A stretch of DNA of 64,000 nt, from assembly GCA_910579175.1 (NCBI GenBank), contig CAJTTB010000001.1:140722-204721 (forward strand). The letters run 5' to 3'. Of the stretch, positions 27,663 through 36,261 are shown in pieces. The notes below the pieces were generated by a model, which did not search any database, was not told the DNA's origin, and worked only from the letters and a program-made list of their open reading frames with translations. Both the position numbers and the translations under genes were made by a program. Positions within the stretch are counted from its first letter, which is position 1, and the number at the start of each line of letters is the position of its first letter. The DNA comes from an uncultured Oscillospiraceae bacterium (GTDB taxonomy: Bacteria > Bacillota > Clostridia > Oscillospirales > Ruminococcaceae).

Positions 27663-28937
27663 TTATTTCACTTTGATGTATTCATCTCGGTCAGCACCAA
27701 CAGAGATATACGCAATTGGACAATCCACTGCTTGTTGTAGATATTTGACATAATCCCTTGCCTGTTGCGGAAGTTGCTCTAACTCACGACAATGAGAGAT
27801 ATCACATTTCCAACCATCAACATATTCATAAATTGGCTCTGCCTGATTGAGTGCTTCTCCAATTGGGAATTCTGTAACGCGCTTACCCTGCACAGAATAA
27901 GCAACACAAACTGGAATTTTTTCTAAATAAGACAATACATCTAATTTGGTAACTGCCAGCATATCTGCCCCCTGCACTCGTACACCATAACGGGAAGCAG
28001 GGATATCAAACCCTCCTACACGTCTTGGTCGACCAGTTGCCGCACCGTATTCTTTGCCTGCCTGTCGCAATGTTTCTGCTTCTTCTCCAAAGAGTTCTGC
28101 AACAAAGGGACCTTCACCCACACAGGTAGAATATGCCTTCATAATTCCAATGGTACCAGTCAACTTGTGATTGGGGATACCAGCGCCAACAGGAGCATAT
28201 GCGGCAATGGTGGAGGAAGATGAGGTATAAGGATAGATACCAAAATCAATATCGCGCAATGCACCCAATTGTGCTTCAAACATAATGTGTTTTTGTTCTG
28301 TTGCAGCTTGATTTAAAAATAGACCAGTATCACAGATAAAATCTTTTAAATGAACTGTATATTTTTCCAACCATGCGACCATTTCAGAATAATCAATTGG
28401 AGGCGCCTGATAAACCTGTTGAATGGTCAGATTTTTCCAGTCTATAATTCCCTTTAATCGCTCTTTTAAAGCAAGAAAATCCAATAGTTCTCCCATACGA
28501 ATTGCCTTTTTCATATACTTATCCCCATATACTGGTGCAATTCCCCTTCTGGTAGAGCCATATTTGGCATCTTTTAAGCGTTCTTCTTCTAAGCAGTCCT
28601 GTGACACATGATATGGCAGACAGATAACAGCCCTATCACTGATTTTCAGGTTATCTGGTGTGATATTGACACCTGCTTCTCGCAGTTTTGAAATTTCACC
28701 CCAAAGATGCGCCAAGTCGATTACCATTCCATTTCCCATCACATTGATCACTTCTGGGCGTAAAATGCCAGATGGCAATAAATTTAGGATAAATTTACCC
28801 AGATGATTCATCACAGTATGACCTGCATTATTTCCTCCTTGATACCGAACAACAATATCATAATTTTCAGAAAGCAAATCAACCATGCGCCCTTTGCCTT
28901 CGTCTCCCCAGTTAATTCCTGTAATTGCTGTCAACAT
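27663..28937 (-). CDS. purA: Adenylosuccinate synthetase
   Basis: The 424-residue protein begins ITGINWGDEGKGRMVDLL, with the GDEGKG P-loop, then YQGGNNAGHTVM and the NGMVIDLAHLWGEI segment. It makes adenylosuccinate from IMP, aspartate and GTP, the first step to AMP. The catalytic Asp (INWGDEGKG) and His (NNAGHT) are present. The RBS is GGGGAGAG. A strong promoter lies about 110 bases upstream with a hairpin leader between, suggesting transcription attenuation. Confidence 0.97.
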   Translation of the reverse strand: MLTAITGINWGDEGKGRMVDLLSENYDIVVRYQGGNNAGHTVMNHLGKFILNLLPSGILRPEVINVMGNGMVIDLAHLWGEISKLREAGVNITPDNLKISDRAVICLPYHVSQDCLEEERLKDAKYGSTRRGIAPVYGDKYMKKAIRMGELLDFLALKERLKGIIDWKNLTIQQVYQAPPIDYSEMVAWLEKYTVHLKDFICDTGLFLNQAATEQKHIMFEAQLGALRDIDFGIYPYTSSSSTIAAYAPVGAGIPNHKLTGTIGIMKAYSTCVGEGPFVAELFGEEAETLRQAGKEYGAATGRPRRVGGFDIPASRYGVRVQGADMLAVTKLDVLSYLEKIPVCVAYSVQGKRVTEFPIGEALNQAEPIYEYVDGWKCDISHCRELEQLPQQARDYVKYLQQAVDCPIAYISVGADRDEYIKVK

Positions 28938-28963
28938 ATATTTATCTCTCCCCGTTATTTTTT

Positions 28964-29028
28964 AAAAAGAAAAAGCGCTTATCAATTCAGTACGAAACTT
29001 GTGTTATCATACTTCATTGACAAACGCC
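28964..29028 (-). promoter_or_regulatory. Structured purA leader with terminator-like hairpin (possible attenuator)
   Basis: On the minus strand GGCGTTTGTCAAT (29028-29016) pairs with ATTGATAAGCGCT (28986-28974), 13 pairs including three G-U. An opposed GA/GA pair separates this from an inner stem AGTATG/CGTACT. TTTTCTTTTT follows, ending 27 bases before the purA start codon. It would stop transcription before purA unless refolded. I do not recognise a known riboswitch class. Confidence 0.65.
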
Positions 29029-29043
29029 TTTGTTTTCAATCCC

Positions 29044-29072
29044 ATTATACTTATTTTTGTTTGAGATGTCAA
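29044..29072 (-). promoter_or_regulatory. Sigma-A promoter of purA-guaA
   Basis: Perfect TTGACA, 17-base spacer and TATAAT on the minus strand, leaving a leader of about 100 bases before purA. Confidence 0.88.
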
Positions 29073-29295
29073 TAAAACATAAATATATTCTAGCAATATG
29101 TATAAATTTTTCTGAATATCCAACCAAAGATTGATGGTTTATCTGCTTTGATTGTTTATAAAAAAATGAGGTGAGTCAAACAGAGAAAAAAACATCTTAC
29201 AAACTTGCATCATATTTTCTATAAAATGAATCCAAATTATTATACTGTTATATAAACTAGCTTTTATGAAAACTGTTTGGTCACTTGTAATCCAA

Positions 29296-29931
29296 TCATG
29301 ATTTTGAGGGTGATGACTTTTCTAAAAACGGAATGGAAAAATGATCGGTAAAAAACTGAATGATAGGACCCATAAAAAAGGCAGTTACCAAGGTGCCAAT
29401 TCCCACCACAGCACCTAGAGAAAAACCAATGATAACACAGATAACATCGGTTGTCATACGACACCAACGATAATTGATCTTTAACTTTTCATGCAATAAA
29501 AATCCTAAAATATCGTAAGCGCCAACACCCAATGCCGCTGTAAAAAAGATAGAGCCAGCAAAGGAATGCAAAATGACAATTAGAACAAACATGATGATCT
29601 TGACTGTGAGTGTCTCTGGATCAGGAAAAAACTTGTCATAAATAAAGGTACAAAAATCCGCAATAAATCCAATACAGACCATATTAAAAAGTGTTCCAAT
29701 TCCAATAAAGTGTTTTGCAAAAAACACACCCAACAGAATGATGAGACAATTCAGTATCAGTTGGGTAACCCCAAATGAAAATCCAAATAATTTTGTCATA
29801 CCAAGCACCATACAGGTATATGGATCGGTTCCAAACAATGTCTTATTATAGATGGTAACTGCAAACCCCATAATCAAGACACCTACTAACATCATTCCCA
29901 ATCGTTTGATATTATACTCGCTGAATTTCAT
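29296..29931 (-). CDS. YczE/YitT-like integral membrane protein
   Basis: A 211-residue protein with about five or six membrane segments, starting MKFSEYNIKRLGMMLVGVLI and containing the conserved GAYDILGFLLHEK motif, an acidic-glycine-rich signature of the YczE/YyaS family. Function in Bacteria is unclear; some relatives lie beside lipopeptide or stress genes. RBS AAAGGAC precedes the start. It lies 359 bases upstream of the purA start on the same strand and has no close partner. Confidence 0.8.
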   Translation of the reverse strand: MKFSEYNIKRLGMMLVGVLIMGFAVTIYNKTLFGTDPYTCMVLGMTKLFGFSFGVTQLILNCLIILLGVFFAKHFIGIGTLFNMVCIGFIADFCTFIYDKFFPDPETLTVKIIMFVLIVILHSFAGSIFFTAALGVGAYDILGFLLHEKLKINYRWCRMTTDVICVIIGFSLGAVVGIGTLVTAFFMGPIIQFFTDHFSIPFLEKSSPSKS

Positions 29932-30093
29932 ATTATTTTCAGTCCTTTTTTGTGATGTGATTTATTATACTTGGGACATAGATAAATCCAAAAAAATTTT
30001 ATCATGTTGATAAATAAAACACAATTATTTTATTGAAAATTAGCCAACAAAAAACATAGCTTATTTTATAACATAATAAACAAAATATTGTTT

Positions 30094-31461
30094 TTACACT
30101 TTTATCTGTTTCCAATATCCTCCGCGAAAGCGCAGATAGTTGCAAATCCAACGGATACATTGATCAATTAATAAAGATATCCATGCGCCAAATAACCCCA
30201 AACCAACTGGATAACAAAACAGCCATGCGTTGAATGGTCTAAGGATTGCAATGCTGATAAATGCCACAAAAGCGTTAAACTTGGCATCTCCTGCACCACG
30301 CAAACAGCCAGAGTAAACCAATGCCGAGGTTTGTGCAACCGTTGTAATTGCAATGACATACATAATTTGAGAACCCTGTTGAATAATTTGCATATCATCT
30401 GTAAATAATCCAACTAACCATGCTCTTCCAAAAATAAAGATGCAGAACAACAAAGAGGAAATGGCATACATGATTTTTTTGGTGGCTTTGACATAGATTT
30501 GAGCCATATCTGAACGATTCGCCCCCAATGATTGACCAACCAAAGAAGTCACCGCGGTGCTGAATCCATCTCCAAAGGCAAAGGATAAACCAATGATATT
30601 CATACAAATTTGATGGGTAGCAAATGCAGCTGTTCCCAAACCGGCAACAATTTTCGCATAGATAAAAAATCCCGCCCGCATAAATACCTGCTCTACCACC
30701 GCACTACTTGCAATTTTTAGCACACTAGACATGGTTTCTTGATCAAAATTCCATTTATCTTCTCGATTGATTACCAAAAAAGAATTTCTTTTTACAATGG
30801 ATAATACAGACATGATAAAAGCAATCAATTGACCAATAATGGTTGCAAGGGCAGCACCTTGTACTCCCATTTTAGGAAATCCCAAATTTCCGCCGATAAG
30901 CAGATAATTTAAAATCAAATTGATGCTGTTGGCCACTAAATTTGTCCGCATTGATATTTTGGTATTTCCTGCACCCCGTTGAGCCGCATTGATGGTCAGT
31001 CCCACACTCATAAAGACAAATCCCAACATATTAATTCTAAAATAGGCAACTGCCTCATCTAAAATGTCCTGTCCAGCTCCTGCAAATGACAAAATGGGTC
31101 GCGCCCCAAAAAAACCAATACAAGATAACAGCAAGGAAAGACTCATACAAACCATAATAGCCTGACGCAAACATCGGTTTGCACCCTGTTGGTTTTGTTC
31201 TCCGCGCCGCCTAGCGATAACGGTTGTCACCCCAATATTGAGTGAAAAAATAAGTGCCAATAGAATAAATTTAGGCTGGTTGGTAATACCAACCGCAGCA
31301 ATTGCAGAAGCTCCTATACTTCCCACCATAATGGTGTCGATAGAATTGATAAGATTGACCAATACGCTTTCTACCGCAGAGGGCCATGCGACATCAAATG
31401 TTTTTCGATAAACCTCTTTTGACGGCGGAATATCCCCAATGATTTGCTCTTGTTTTATCAT
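30094..31461 (-). CDS. MATE family efflux transporter
   Basis: This is a 12-helix MATE transporter (455 residues from ATG 31461). It has the two homologous halves, with VGSIGASAIAAVGITNQPKF in the first and FATHQICMNIIGLSFAFGDG followed by FSTAVTSLVGQSLGANR in the second, the usual MATE pattern. It exports cationic drugs or metabolites in exchange for Na+ or H+. The start is uncertain: no ribosome site precedes 31461, while a TTG at 31497 in the same frame lies 14 bases past an AAAGGA. A promoter lies about 230 bases upstream with a long leader. Confidence 0.88.
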   Translation of the reverse strand: MIKQEQIIGDIPPSKEVYRKTFDVAWPSAVESVLVNLINSIDTIMVGSIGASAIAAVGITNQPKFILLALIFSLNIGVTTVIARRRGEQNQQGANRCLRQAIMVCMSLSLLLSCIGFFGARPILSFAGAGQDILDEAVAYFRINMLGFVFMSVGLTINAAQRGAGNTKISMRTNLVANSINLILNYLLIGGNLGFPKMGVQGAALATIIGQLIAFIMSVLSIVKRNSFLVINREDKWNFDQETMSSVLKIASSAVVEQVFMRAGFFIYAKIVAGLGTAAFATHQICMNIIGLSFAFGDGFSTAVTSLVGQSLGANRSDMAQIYVKATKKIMYAISSLLFCIFIFGRAWLVGLFTDDMQIIQQGSQIMYVIAITTVAQTSALVYSGCLRGAGDAKFNAFVAFISIAILRPFNAWLFCYPVGLGLFGAWISLLIDQCIRWICNYLRFRGGYWKQIKV

Positions 31462-31694
31462 GTTTTTACAAGATAAAAACGAGTGTAAAAATTTCAACTT
31501 CGCTCATCGTCCTTTCAGATAAAATAATATGATGTTTAGTTATGGGTCGCTGATTGTATTTCGGTAAAACCACGAGCAAGAAAAGGAGTATCAATATAAA
31601 ATGTATCTGCAAATACAGCCTATTTATCTTGTTATTGGCAAAAGAACATACTTCTTATCCCCTTTATAAAATAGAAAGCATAGACTCTTCTATC

Positions 31695-31722
31695 ATTATA
31701 GCACATTGTATAAACTATGCAA
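31695..31722 (-). promoter_or_regulatory. Promoter of the MATE transporter gene
   Basis: TTGCAT, 16-base spacer and TATAAT on the minus strand. The leader to the start codon is about 230 bases and may be folded, for instance at TGTAT-ATACA near 31600; I do not recognise a riboswitch. Confidence 0.5.
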
Positions 31723-32054
31723 TCTAAGCAATTACCATAAATTTATCGAAACATCATATATTTCTACACAATGCAATTTTGATTGATTTTCACCTTACCG
31801 ACAGGCATTTTTATCCCCTCATTTTATGAAATGTCAATTCCACAATGACATGATACAAAAATTCATAAAATAGTAATTTCTTTTCATCTATCATGTGTTA
31901 TATTGAAATAAGATAACGATAACTTTACCAATTTAATATGATGGTTTGAGACTTCCGAAAGATATCGGATAAAACGATTAAAATCGACATCTGTAAGAGT
32001 ATTAAATCACACAATTTCCATAGAGATAAGTAAAGTAATTTCATATTATCAAAG
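31723..32054. other. Gene-free stretch between the MATE gene and the 119-residue protein
   Basis: AT-rich with no credible coding frame, tRNA or repeat. I see only a possible promoter on the minus strand at 31695 and nothing else identifiable. Confidence 0.5.
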
Positions 32055-32414
32055 ATGTTTAGAAAGGGGTATACGACATATTTATCACTGGCTTTCAGTG
32101 ATAAGATTAGATGTCTATTAATATTTATGAATATCATTTTTCATTGTTTTTTTGGAATCATTGCAACGATATTTTTTATCTGGCGATATTTTCAGACAAG
32201 ATATTCTTATCACTTGTTATTGAGTGTTTGGATTATGTCAACATTCTTAATTTATATCAATCAATCACTTTTATATTCTACGATTTTATTTGTAATTGAG
32301 ATTTTGTTTTTTATTTCATATATTGTCTTATTTATCAAATCAGGACCCCAAAGAAAGCGCCATGAAGATTTTTGTGAACAGCTGAGAAAACAATTACATA
32401 AACAAGAGGAATAA
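32055..32414 (+). CDS. Hypothetical three-helix membrane protein
   Basis: The product (up to 119 residues) is very hydrophobic, with helices near 22-44, 50-70 and 74-94, then a short charged tail RKRHEDFCEQLRKQLHKQEE. The first ATG at 32055 has no ribosome site upstream; an alternative start is ATG 32127. The gene is not recognised and the coding call rests on the membrane-helix pattern and the following terminator. It lies upstream of, and is separated by that terminator from, the hydroxyacid dehydrogenase gene. Confidence 0.45.
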   Translation: MFRKGYTTYLSLAFSDKIRCLLIFMNIIFHCFFGIIATIFFIWRYFQTRYSYHLLLSVWIMSTFLIYINQSLLYSTILFVIEILFFISYIVLFIKSGPQRKRHEDFCEQLRKQLHKQEE

Positions 32415-32455
32415 CAATGCCAGCCGCAAATAGAAATGGATAACATAATTTTGTA

Positions 32456-32477
32456 AAGTCTTGTTATGGCAAGACTT
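32456..32477 (+). terminator. Intrinsic terminator or attenuator before the dehydrogenase gene
   Basis: AAGTCTTG and CAAGACTT arms with a six-base loop precede TTTATTTTTTT. It ends only 41 bases before the start of the 2-hydroxyacid dehydrogenase, leaving no space for a clear promoter, so readthrough control is possible. Confidence 0.65.
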
Positions 32478-32518
32478 TTTATTTTTTTGAGATATATTAC
32501 GATTAAAGGAAGAATGAT

Positions 32519-33484
32519 ATGAAATTAGTTGTATTGGATGCTTATGCCTGCACTTCAGATGATCTGAGTTTTGAAAAATTTCAACAATTGGCAGAATGTA
32601 CTGTCTATCCCAGTACGCCCAAGACTAAAATTGTAGAAAGAATCAAGGACGCACAACTTGTCATCACCAATAAATGTGTCATTGATAAAGAAATCATAAA
32701 ACAGTGCCCCAATTTAAAATATATTGGAATCACTGCAACAGGATATAATATCATTGATATACAACAGACAAACCAACGCGGAATTGTAGTGACAAATGTT
32801 CCAGCATATTCCACAAAGGCAGTGGCACAACAGGTATTTGCATACTTGTTATATCTGTGTAATCAGGTGGAAAAGCACGATCGCAGAGTCAAGCGAGGAG
32901 ATTGGCAAAATTGTGCATATTTTTGTTTTTATGAACCCGGTTTGACCGAATTATCCCAAAAGACCATCGGTTTAATTGGATTTGGCAATATCGCTCAGCA
33001 GGTGGCTAAAATTGCAAATACATTTGATATGAAGGTGATTTGCTATACTCGTACCCTACATCAAGAGTGGGAAAATACCTTTCCCTATGTATCATTCTTA
33101 CCGTTTGAAGAAGTGTTGGCAAAGAGTGATTTTATATCCATTCACTGTCCGTTGACACCTCAGACAAAGCATTTATTTTCTCAAAAGGTATTTTCTCAAA
33201 TGAAACGGACTGCGGTATTAATCAATACAGCAAGAGGTCCCATTGTTTGTGAAGAAGATTTGGCACAGGCATTGAATCAAAACATCATTTCCTATGCCTG
33301 TGTTGACGTGGTATCAGAAGAACCAATCAAAGGTGAAAATCCACTGCTATCTGCTAAAAATATTTTGATTACCCCACATACAGCCTGGGCACCAAAAGAA
33401 ACCAGACAGCGTTTATTGGATATTGTCTATCAAAATTTAGAGGGATTTTTAACTGGATCTATTCAAAATCAAATTCAAAGTTAG
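32519..33484 (+). CDS. D-2-hydroxyacid dehydrogenase
   Basis: The 321-residue protein has the D-2-hydroxyacid dehydrogenase fold: LVITNKCVIDKEIIKQCPNL, the NAD-binding GLIGFGNIAQQVAK motif, the SIHCPLTPQTKHLF segment, the catalytic Arg in INTARGPIV, Glu in VVSEEPI and His in ITPHTAW. It reduces 2-oxo acids or hydroxypyruvate with NAD(P)H. RBS AAAGGAAG is seven bases upstream. It is cotranscribed with the acyl-CoA synthetase fusion, which starts 11 bases after its stop. Confidence 0.88.
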   Translation: MKLVVLDAYACTSDDLSFEKFQQLAECTVYPSTPKTKIVERIKDAQLVITNKCVIDKEIIKQCPNLKYIGITATGYNIIDIQQTNQRGIVVTNVPAYSTKAVAQQVFAYLLYLCNQVEKHDRRVKRGDWQNCAYFCFYEPGLTELSQKTIGLIGFGNIAQQVAKIANTFDMKVICYTRTLHQEWENTFPYVSFLPFEEVLAKSDFISIHCPLTPQTKHLFSQKVFSQMKRTAVLINTARGPIVCEEDLAQALNQNIISYACVDVVSEEPIKGENPLLSAKNILITPHTAWAPKETRQRLLDIVYQNLEGFLTGSIQNQIQS

Positions 33485-33494
33485 AGGTTAAGTT

Positions 33495-35792
33495 ATGTTA
33501 CGTTCATTAAAATCTGTTGCCGGCAGATTAAAAGGCTTGCGAGAGATGTCTCATATTACCGAGGCACAGATGGCACAAGCAACCGGTTTGAGTTTAGAAG
33601 AATATCGCATTTGTGAACAGGGAGAAGAAAATTTGACGGTTGCATTTTTGGTAACCTGTGCCAATTTTTTAAAGGTGGATGTCAGTGAAATCATCACAGG
33701 CAAGGCACCTAGATTGGAAACTTATACTGTTTGTCGCAATGGCAATGGTCTATCAATCAAAAAGCGAGAGGGCTTTGAATATCACCATTTGGCATCTATG
33801 TTAAAAAATCGATTGGCAGAACCCTGTATTGTAGAGGTTGCCTATTCCGAACAAGCAGAACAAGAGCCAATTGTGCTTACAACCCATTCTGGACAAGAAT
33901 TTGATTATGTATTAGAGGGCAGTTTAAAAATTTCTATCAATGGACATGAAGAAATTTTATATGCAGGAGATAGTATTTATTACGGCTCTAATCATCCACA
34001 TGGCATGGTTGCTGCGGGAGGAACCAACTGCCGTTTTCTGGCAATTGGCATCAAAGGAGATGTGGATGTAGAACCAGAAATCGAAGATGATTTGACCATT
34101 CAGACAATGCCTGTTTCACCCAGAGCAGATCGCAGAGAGAATCTGATTTATAAACAATATGTCAAAGAGGAATTAGATGAACATGGGCATTTAAAAAATA
34201 TCTCCTTTGAAATCCCAAAACACTTTAACTTTGCCTATGATGTAGTAGATGTATTGGCGGCAAAAAATCCCTATAAAATTGCAATGGTATGGGAGGCAAA
34301 TGACCATCATATTCATCGCTTTACCTTTCAAGATATCTCTAAACGGTCTTCCCAAACTGCCAATTATTTTAAATCTTTGGGCATCAAAAAGGGCGATAAA
34401 GTCATGTTGATACTAAAGCGCAATTATGAATTTTGGTTTGCCTTAATTGCGCTTCATAAAATTGGAGCGGTTGCCATTCCAGCAACCAATCAACTTACAA
34501 CCAAAGACCTTATCTATCGGTTTAATGCAGCAGAAGTTAAGGCGATTGTCTGTACAAATGATGGAGAGGTGGCAGATTTTGTAGAAGAAGCACTCAAGCA
34601 ATCCCCAACTGTTACCATTCAGGTAATTGCGCGTGGAACCCGTAAAGGCTGGAACAGCTTTACCCAAGGTATTATGCAGATGGCGGATATTTTTCCTAGA
34701 CCACAGGGAGAAGAGGCAAATCAAAGCAGTGATTCTATGTTGATGTACTTTACTTCTGGTACGACAGGATATCCCAAAATTGCAGTCCATGACTTTACCT
34801 ATCCACTTGGTCATATTGTAACTGCCCGATGGTGGCACAACGTAGATCCTGATGGGCTTCACTTTGCAATTTCTGACACCGGTTGGGGAAAGGCTGTTTG
34901 GGGAAAAATTTACGGTCAATGGCTGTGTGAATCTGCTATTTTCACTTACGATTTTGATAGATTTCATGCAGATGATATTTTAAAGATGTTTGCCAAACAC
35001 CACATCACTACATTTTGTGCACCGCCTACGATGTATCGCATGTTTATCAAAGAGAATTTAGATAACTATGATTTGAGTTCCTTACAGCACAGTTGTACCG
35101 CTGGAGAAGCATTAAATGCAGAAGTTTACTACCAATGGCTCAAAGCAACCGGTTTAAAGATTATGGAAGGGTTTGGACAAACTGAAACAACATTGGTACT
35201 TGCAAACTTAATTGGAACAGAACCAAAACCAGGTGCTATGGGAAAAGCAAGCCCACAATATGAAGTGGCGTTGGTTGACCGAGAAGGCAAAGAAGTCAAA
35301 CCCGGTGAAGTTGGGGAAATTACACTGAAAACGGACAAAGGACACCCTTGTGGTATGTTTGATGGATATTATCAAAGCGAAGAATTGACAAAAGAGGCTT
35401 TGCATGACAACTTATATCATACAGGAGATACTGCTTGGATGGACGAGGAAGGTTACTTTTGGTATGTGGGAAGAACAGATGATATCATCAAATCTTCTGG
35501 TTATCGCATAGGTCCTTTTGAAATTGAAAATGTATTGATGGAGTTGCCTTATATCTTGGAATGTGGTGTCACAGGTGTTCCAGATGAAGTGCGGGGGCAG
35601 GTAGTGAAGGCATCTATTGTATTGACAAAGGAAACAAAACCCAGCGATAAACTAAAAAAAGAAATACAAAATTATGTAAAAGAGCGCACTGCTCCATATA
35701 AATATCCCCGTGTCATTGAGTTTTTAGAAGAACTTCCAAAGACCATCAGCGGAAAGATTCGCCGTGTAGAACTTCGGGAAAAAGAGTCCTAA
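33495..35792 (+). CDS. HTH-cupin-AMP-binding fusion (acyl-CoA synthetase)
   Basis: The 765-residue protein joins three modules. Residues about 1-65 are an XRE-type HTH (AQMAQATGLSLEEYRICEQG), residues about 110-195 are a cupin (SGQEFDYVLEGSLKISINGH, then GDSIYYGSNHPHG), and from about 245 there is an acyl-CoA/acetyl-CoA synthetase with P-loop YFTSGTTGYPK, GFGQTET, GDTAWMDEEGYFWYVGRTDD and the catalytic Lys in KTISGKIRR. The first two modules look like a separate HTH-cupin regulator now fused to the enzyme. All adenylation residues are present, so it should activate a carboxylic acid. The thioesterase gene follows. Confidence 0.85.
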   Translation: MLRSLKSVAGRLKGLREMSHITEAQMAQATGLSLEEYRICEQGEENLTVAFLVTCANFLKVDVSEIITGKAPRLETYTVCRNGNGLSIKKREGFEYHHLASMLKNRLAEPCIVEVAYSEQAEQEPIVLTTHSGQEFDYVLEGSLKISINGHEEILYAGDSIYYGSNHPHGMVAAGGTNCRFLAIGIKGDVDVEPEIEDDLTIQTMPVSPRADRRENLIYKQYVKEELDEHGHLKNISFEIPKHFNFAYDVVDVLAAKNPYKIAMVWEANDHHIHRFTFQDISKRSSQTANYFKSLGIKKGDKVMLILKRNYEFWFALIALHKIGAVAIPATNQLTTKDLIYRFNAAEVKAIVCTNDGEVADFVEEALKQSPTVTIQVIARGTRKGWNSFTQGIMQMADIFPRPQGEEANQSSDSMLMYFTSGTTGYPKIAVHDFTYPLGHIVTARWWHNVDPDGLHFAISDTGWGKAVWGKIYGQWLCESAIFTYDFDRFHADDILKMFAKHHITTFCAPPTMYRMFIKENLDNYDLSSLQHSCTAGEALNAEVYYQWLKATGLKIMEGFGQTETTLVLANLIGTEPKPGAMGKASPQYEVALVDREGKEVKPGEVGEITLKTDKGHPCGMFDGYYQSEELTKEALHDNLYHTGDTAWMDEEGYFWYVGRTDDIIKSSGYRIGPFEIENVLMELPYILECGVTGVPDEVRGQVVKASIVLTKETKPSDKLKKEIQNYVKERTAPYKYPRVIEFLEELPKTISGKIRRVELREKES

Positions 35793-35843
35793 AAATAACA
35801 TCTGCTGTTAATTTCAGCAGATGGGTGGAAAGAGAGCGTTTAT

Positions 35844-36257
35844 ATGTTATTTGAAACAAAAATTACTGCCCGTTATGCGGAGACTGATCAAATGGGTGTT
35901 ATTCATCACGCGGTTTATCCAGTTTGGTATGAAGTGGCAAGGACTGATTTTATAAAAGCTTTTGGAATCAGCTATAGTCAAATGGAACAAATGGGAATTA
36001 TGTTGCCTTTGATAGAATTATCCTGCAACTATAAAAAACCAGCTCATTATGAGGATGAATTGACCATAAAGGTGCATATTTCGCTGTTGACCCATGTGAA
36101 AATTGAATTTACTTATGAAATATTTAATGTCAATGGGGAAGTGATTCATGTTGGATCTACCTTGCATGCATGGACGAATTTAGAACTCAAACCCATCAGC
36201 ATGAAAAAACAATTTCCCGAGATATTTCATCTTATACAAAAGGCACAGAAAGGATGA
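35844..36257 (+). CDS. Acyl-CoA thioesterase (YbgC/FadM, hot-dog fold)
   Basis: The 137-residue protein has the 4HBT motif ETDQMGVIHHAVYPVWYEVA, with catalytic Asp at D15 and the following GVIHH-x-x-Y pattern. It hydrolyses acyl-CoA thioesters and is the natural counterpart of the adjacent acyl-CoA synthetase, although the substrate chain is unknown. The start has a GGAAAGAG site. The next gene starts five bases after its stop, so the synthetase, thioesterase and lipoprotein form one operon. Confidence 0.9.
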   Translation: MLFETKITARYAETDQMGVIHHAVYPVWYEVARTDFIKAFGISYSQMEQMGIMLPLIELSCNYKKPAHYEDELTIKVHISLLTHVKIEFTYEIFNVNGEVIHVGSTLHAWTNLELKPISMKKQFPEIFHLIQKAQKG

Positions 36258-36261
36258 GCAG

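Noticed and set aside
34443..34967. Minus-strand frame of 174 codons
   Set aside because: It is a shadow of the acyl-CoA synthetase domain on the other strand.
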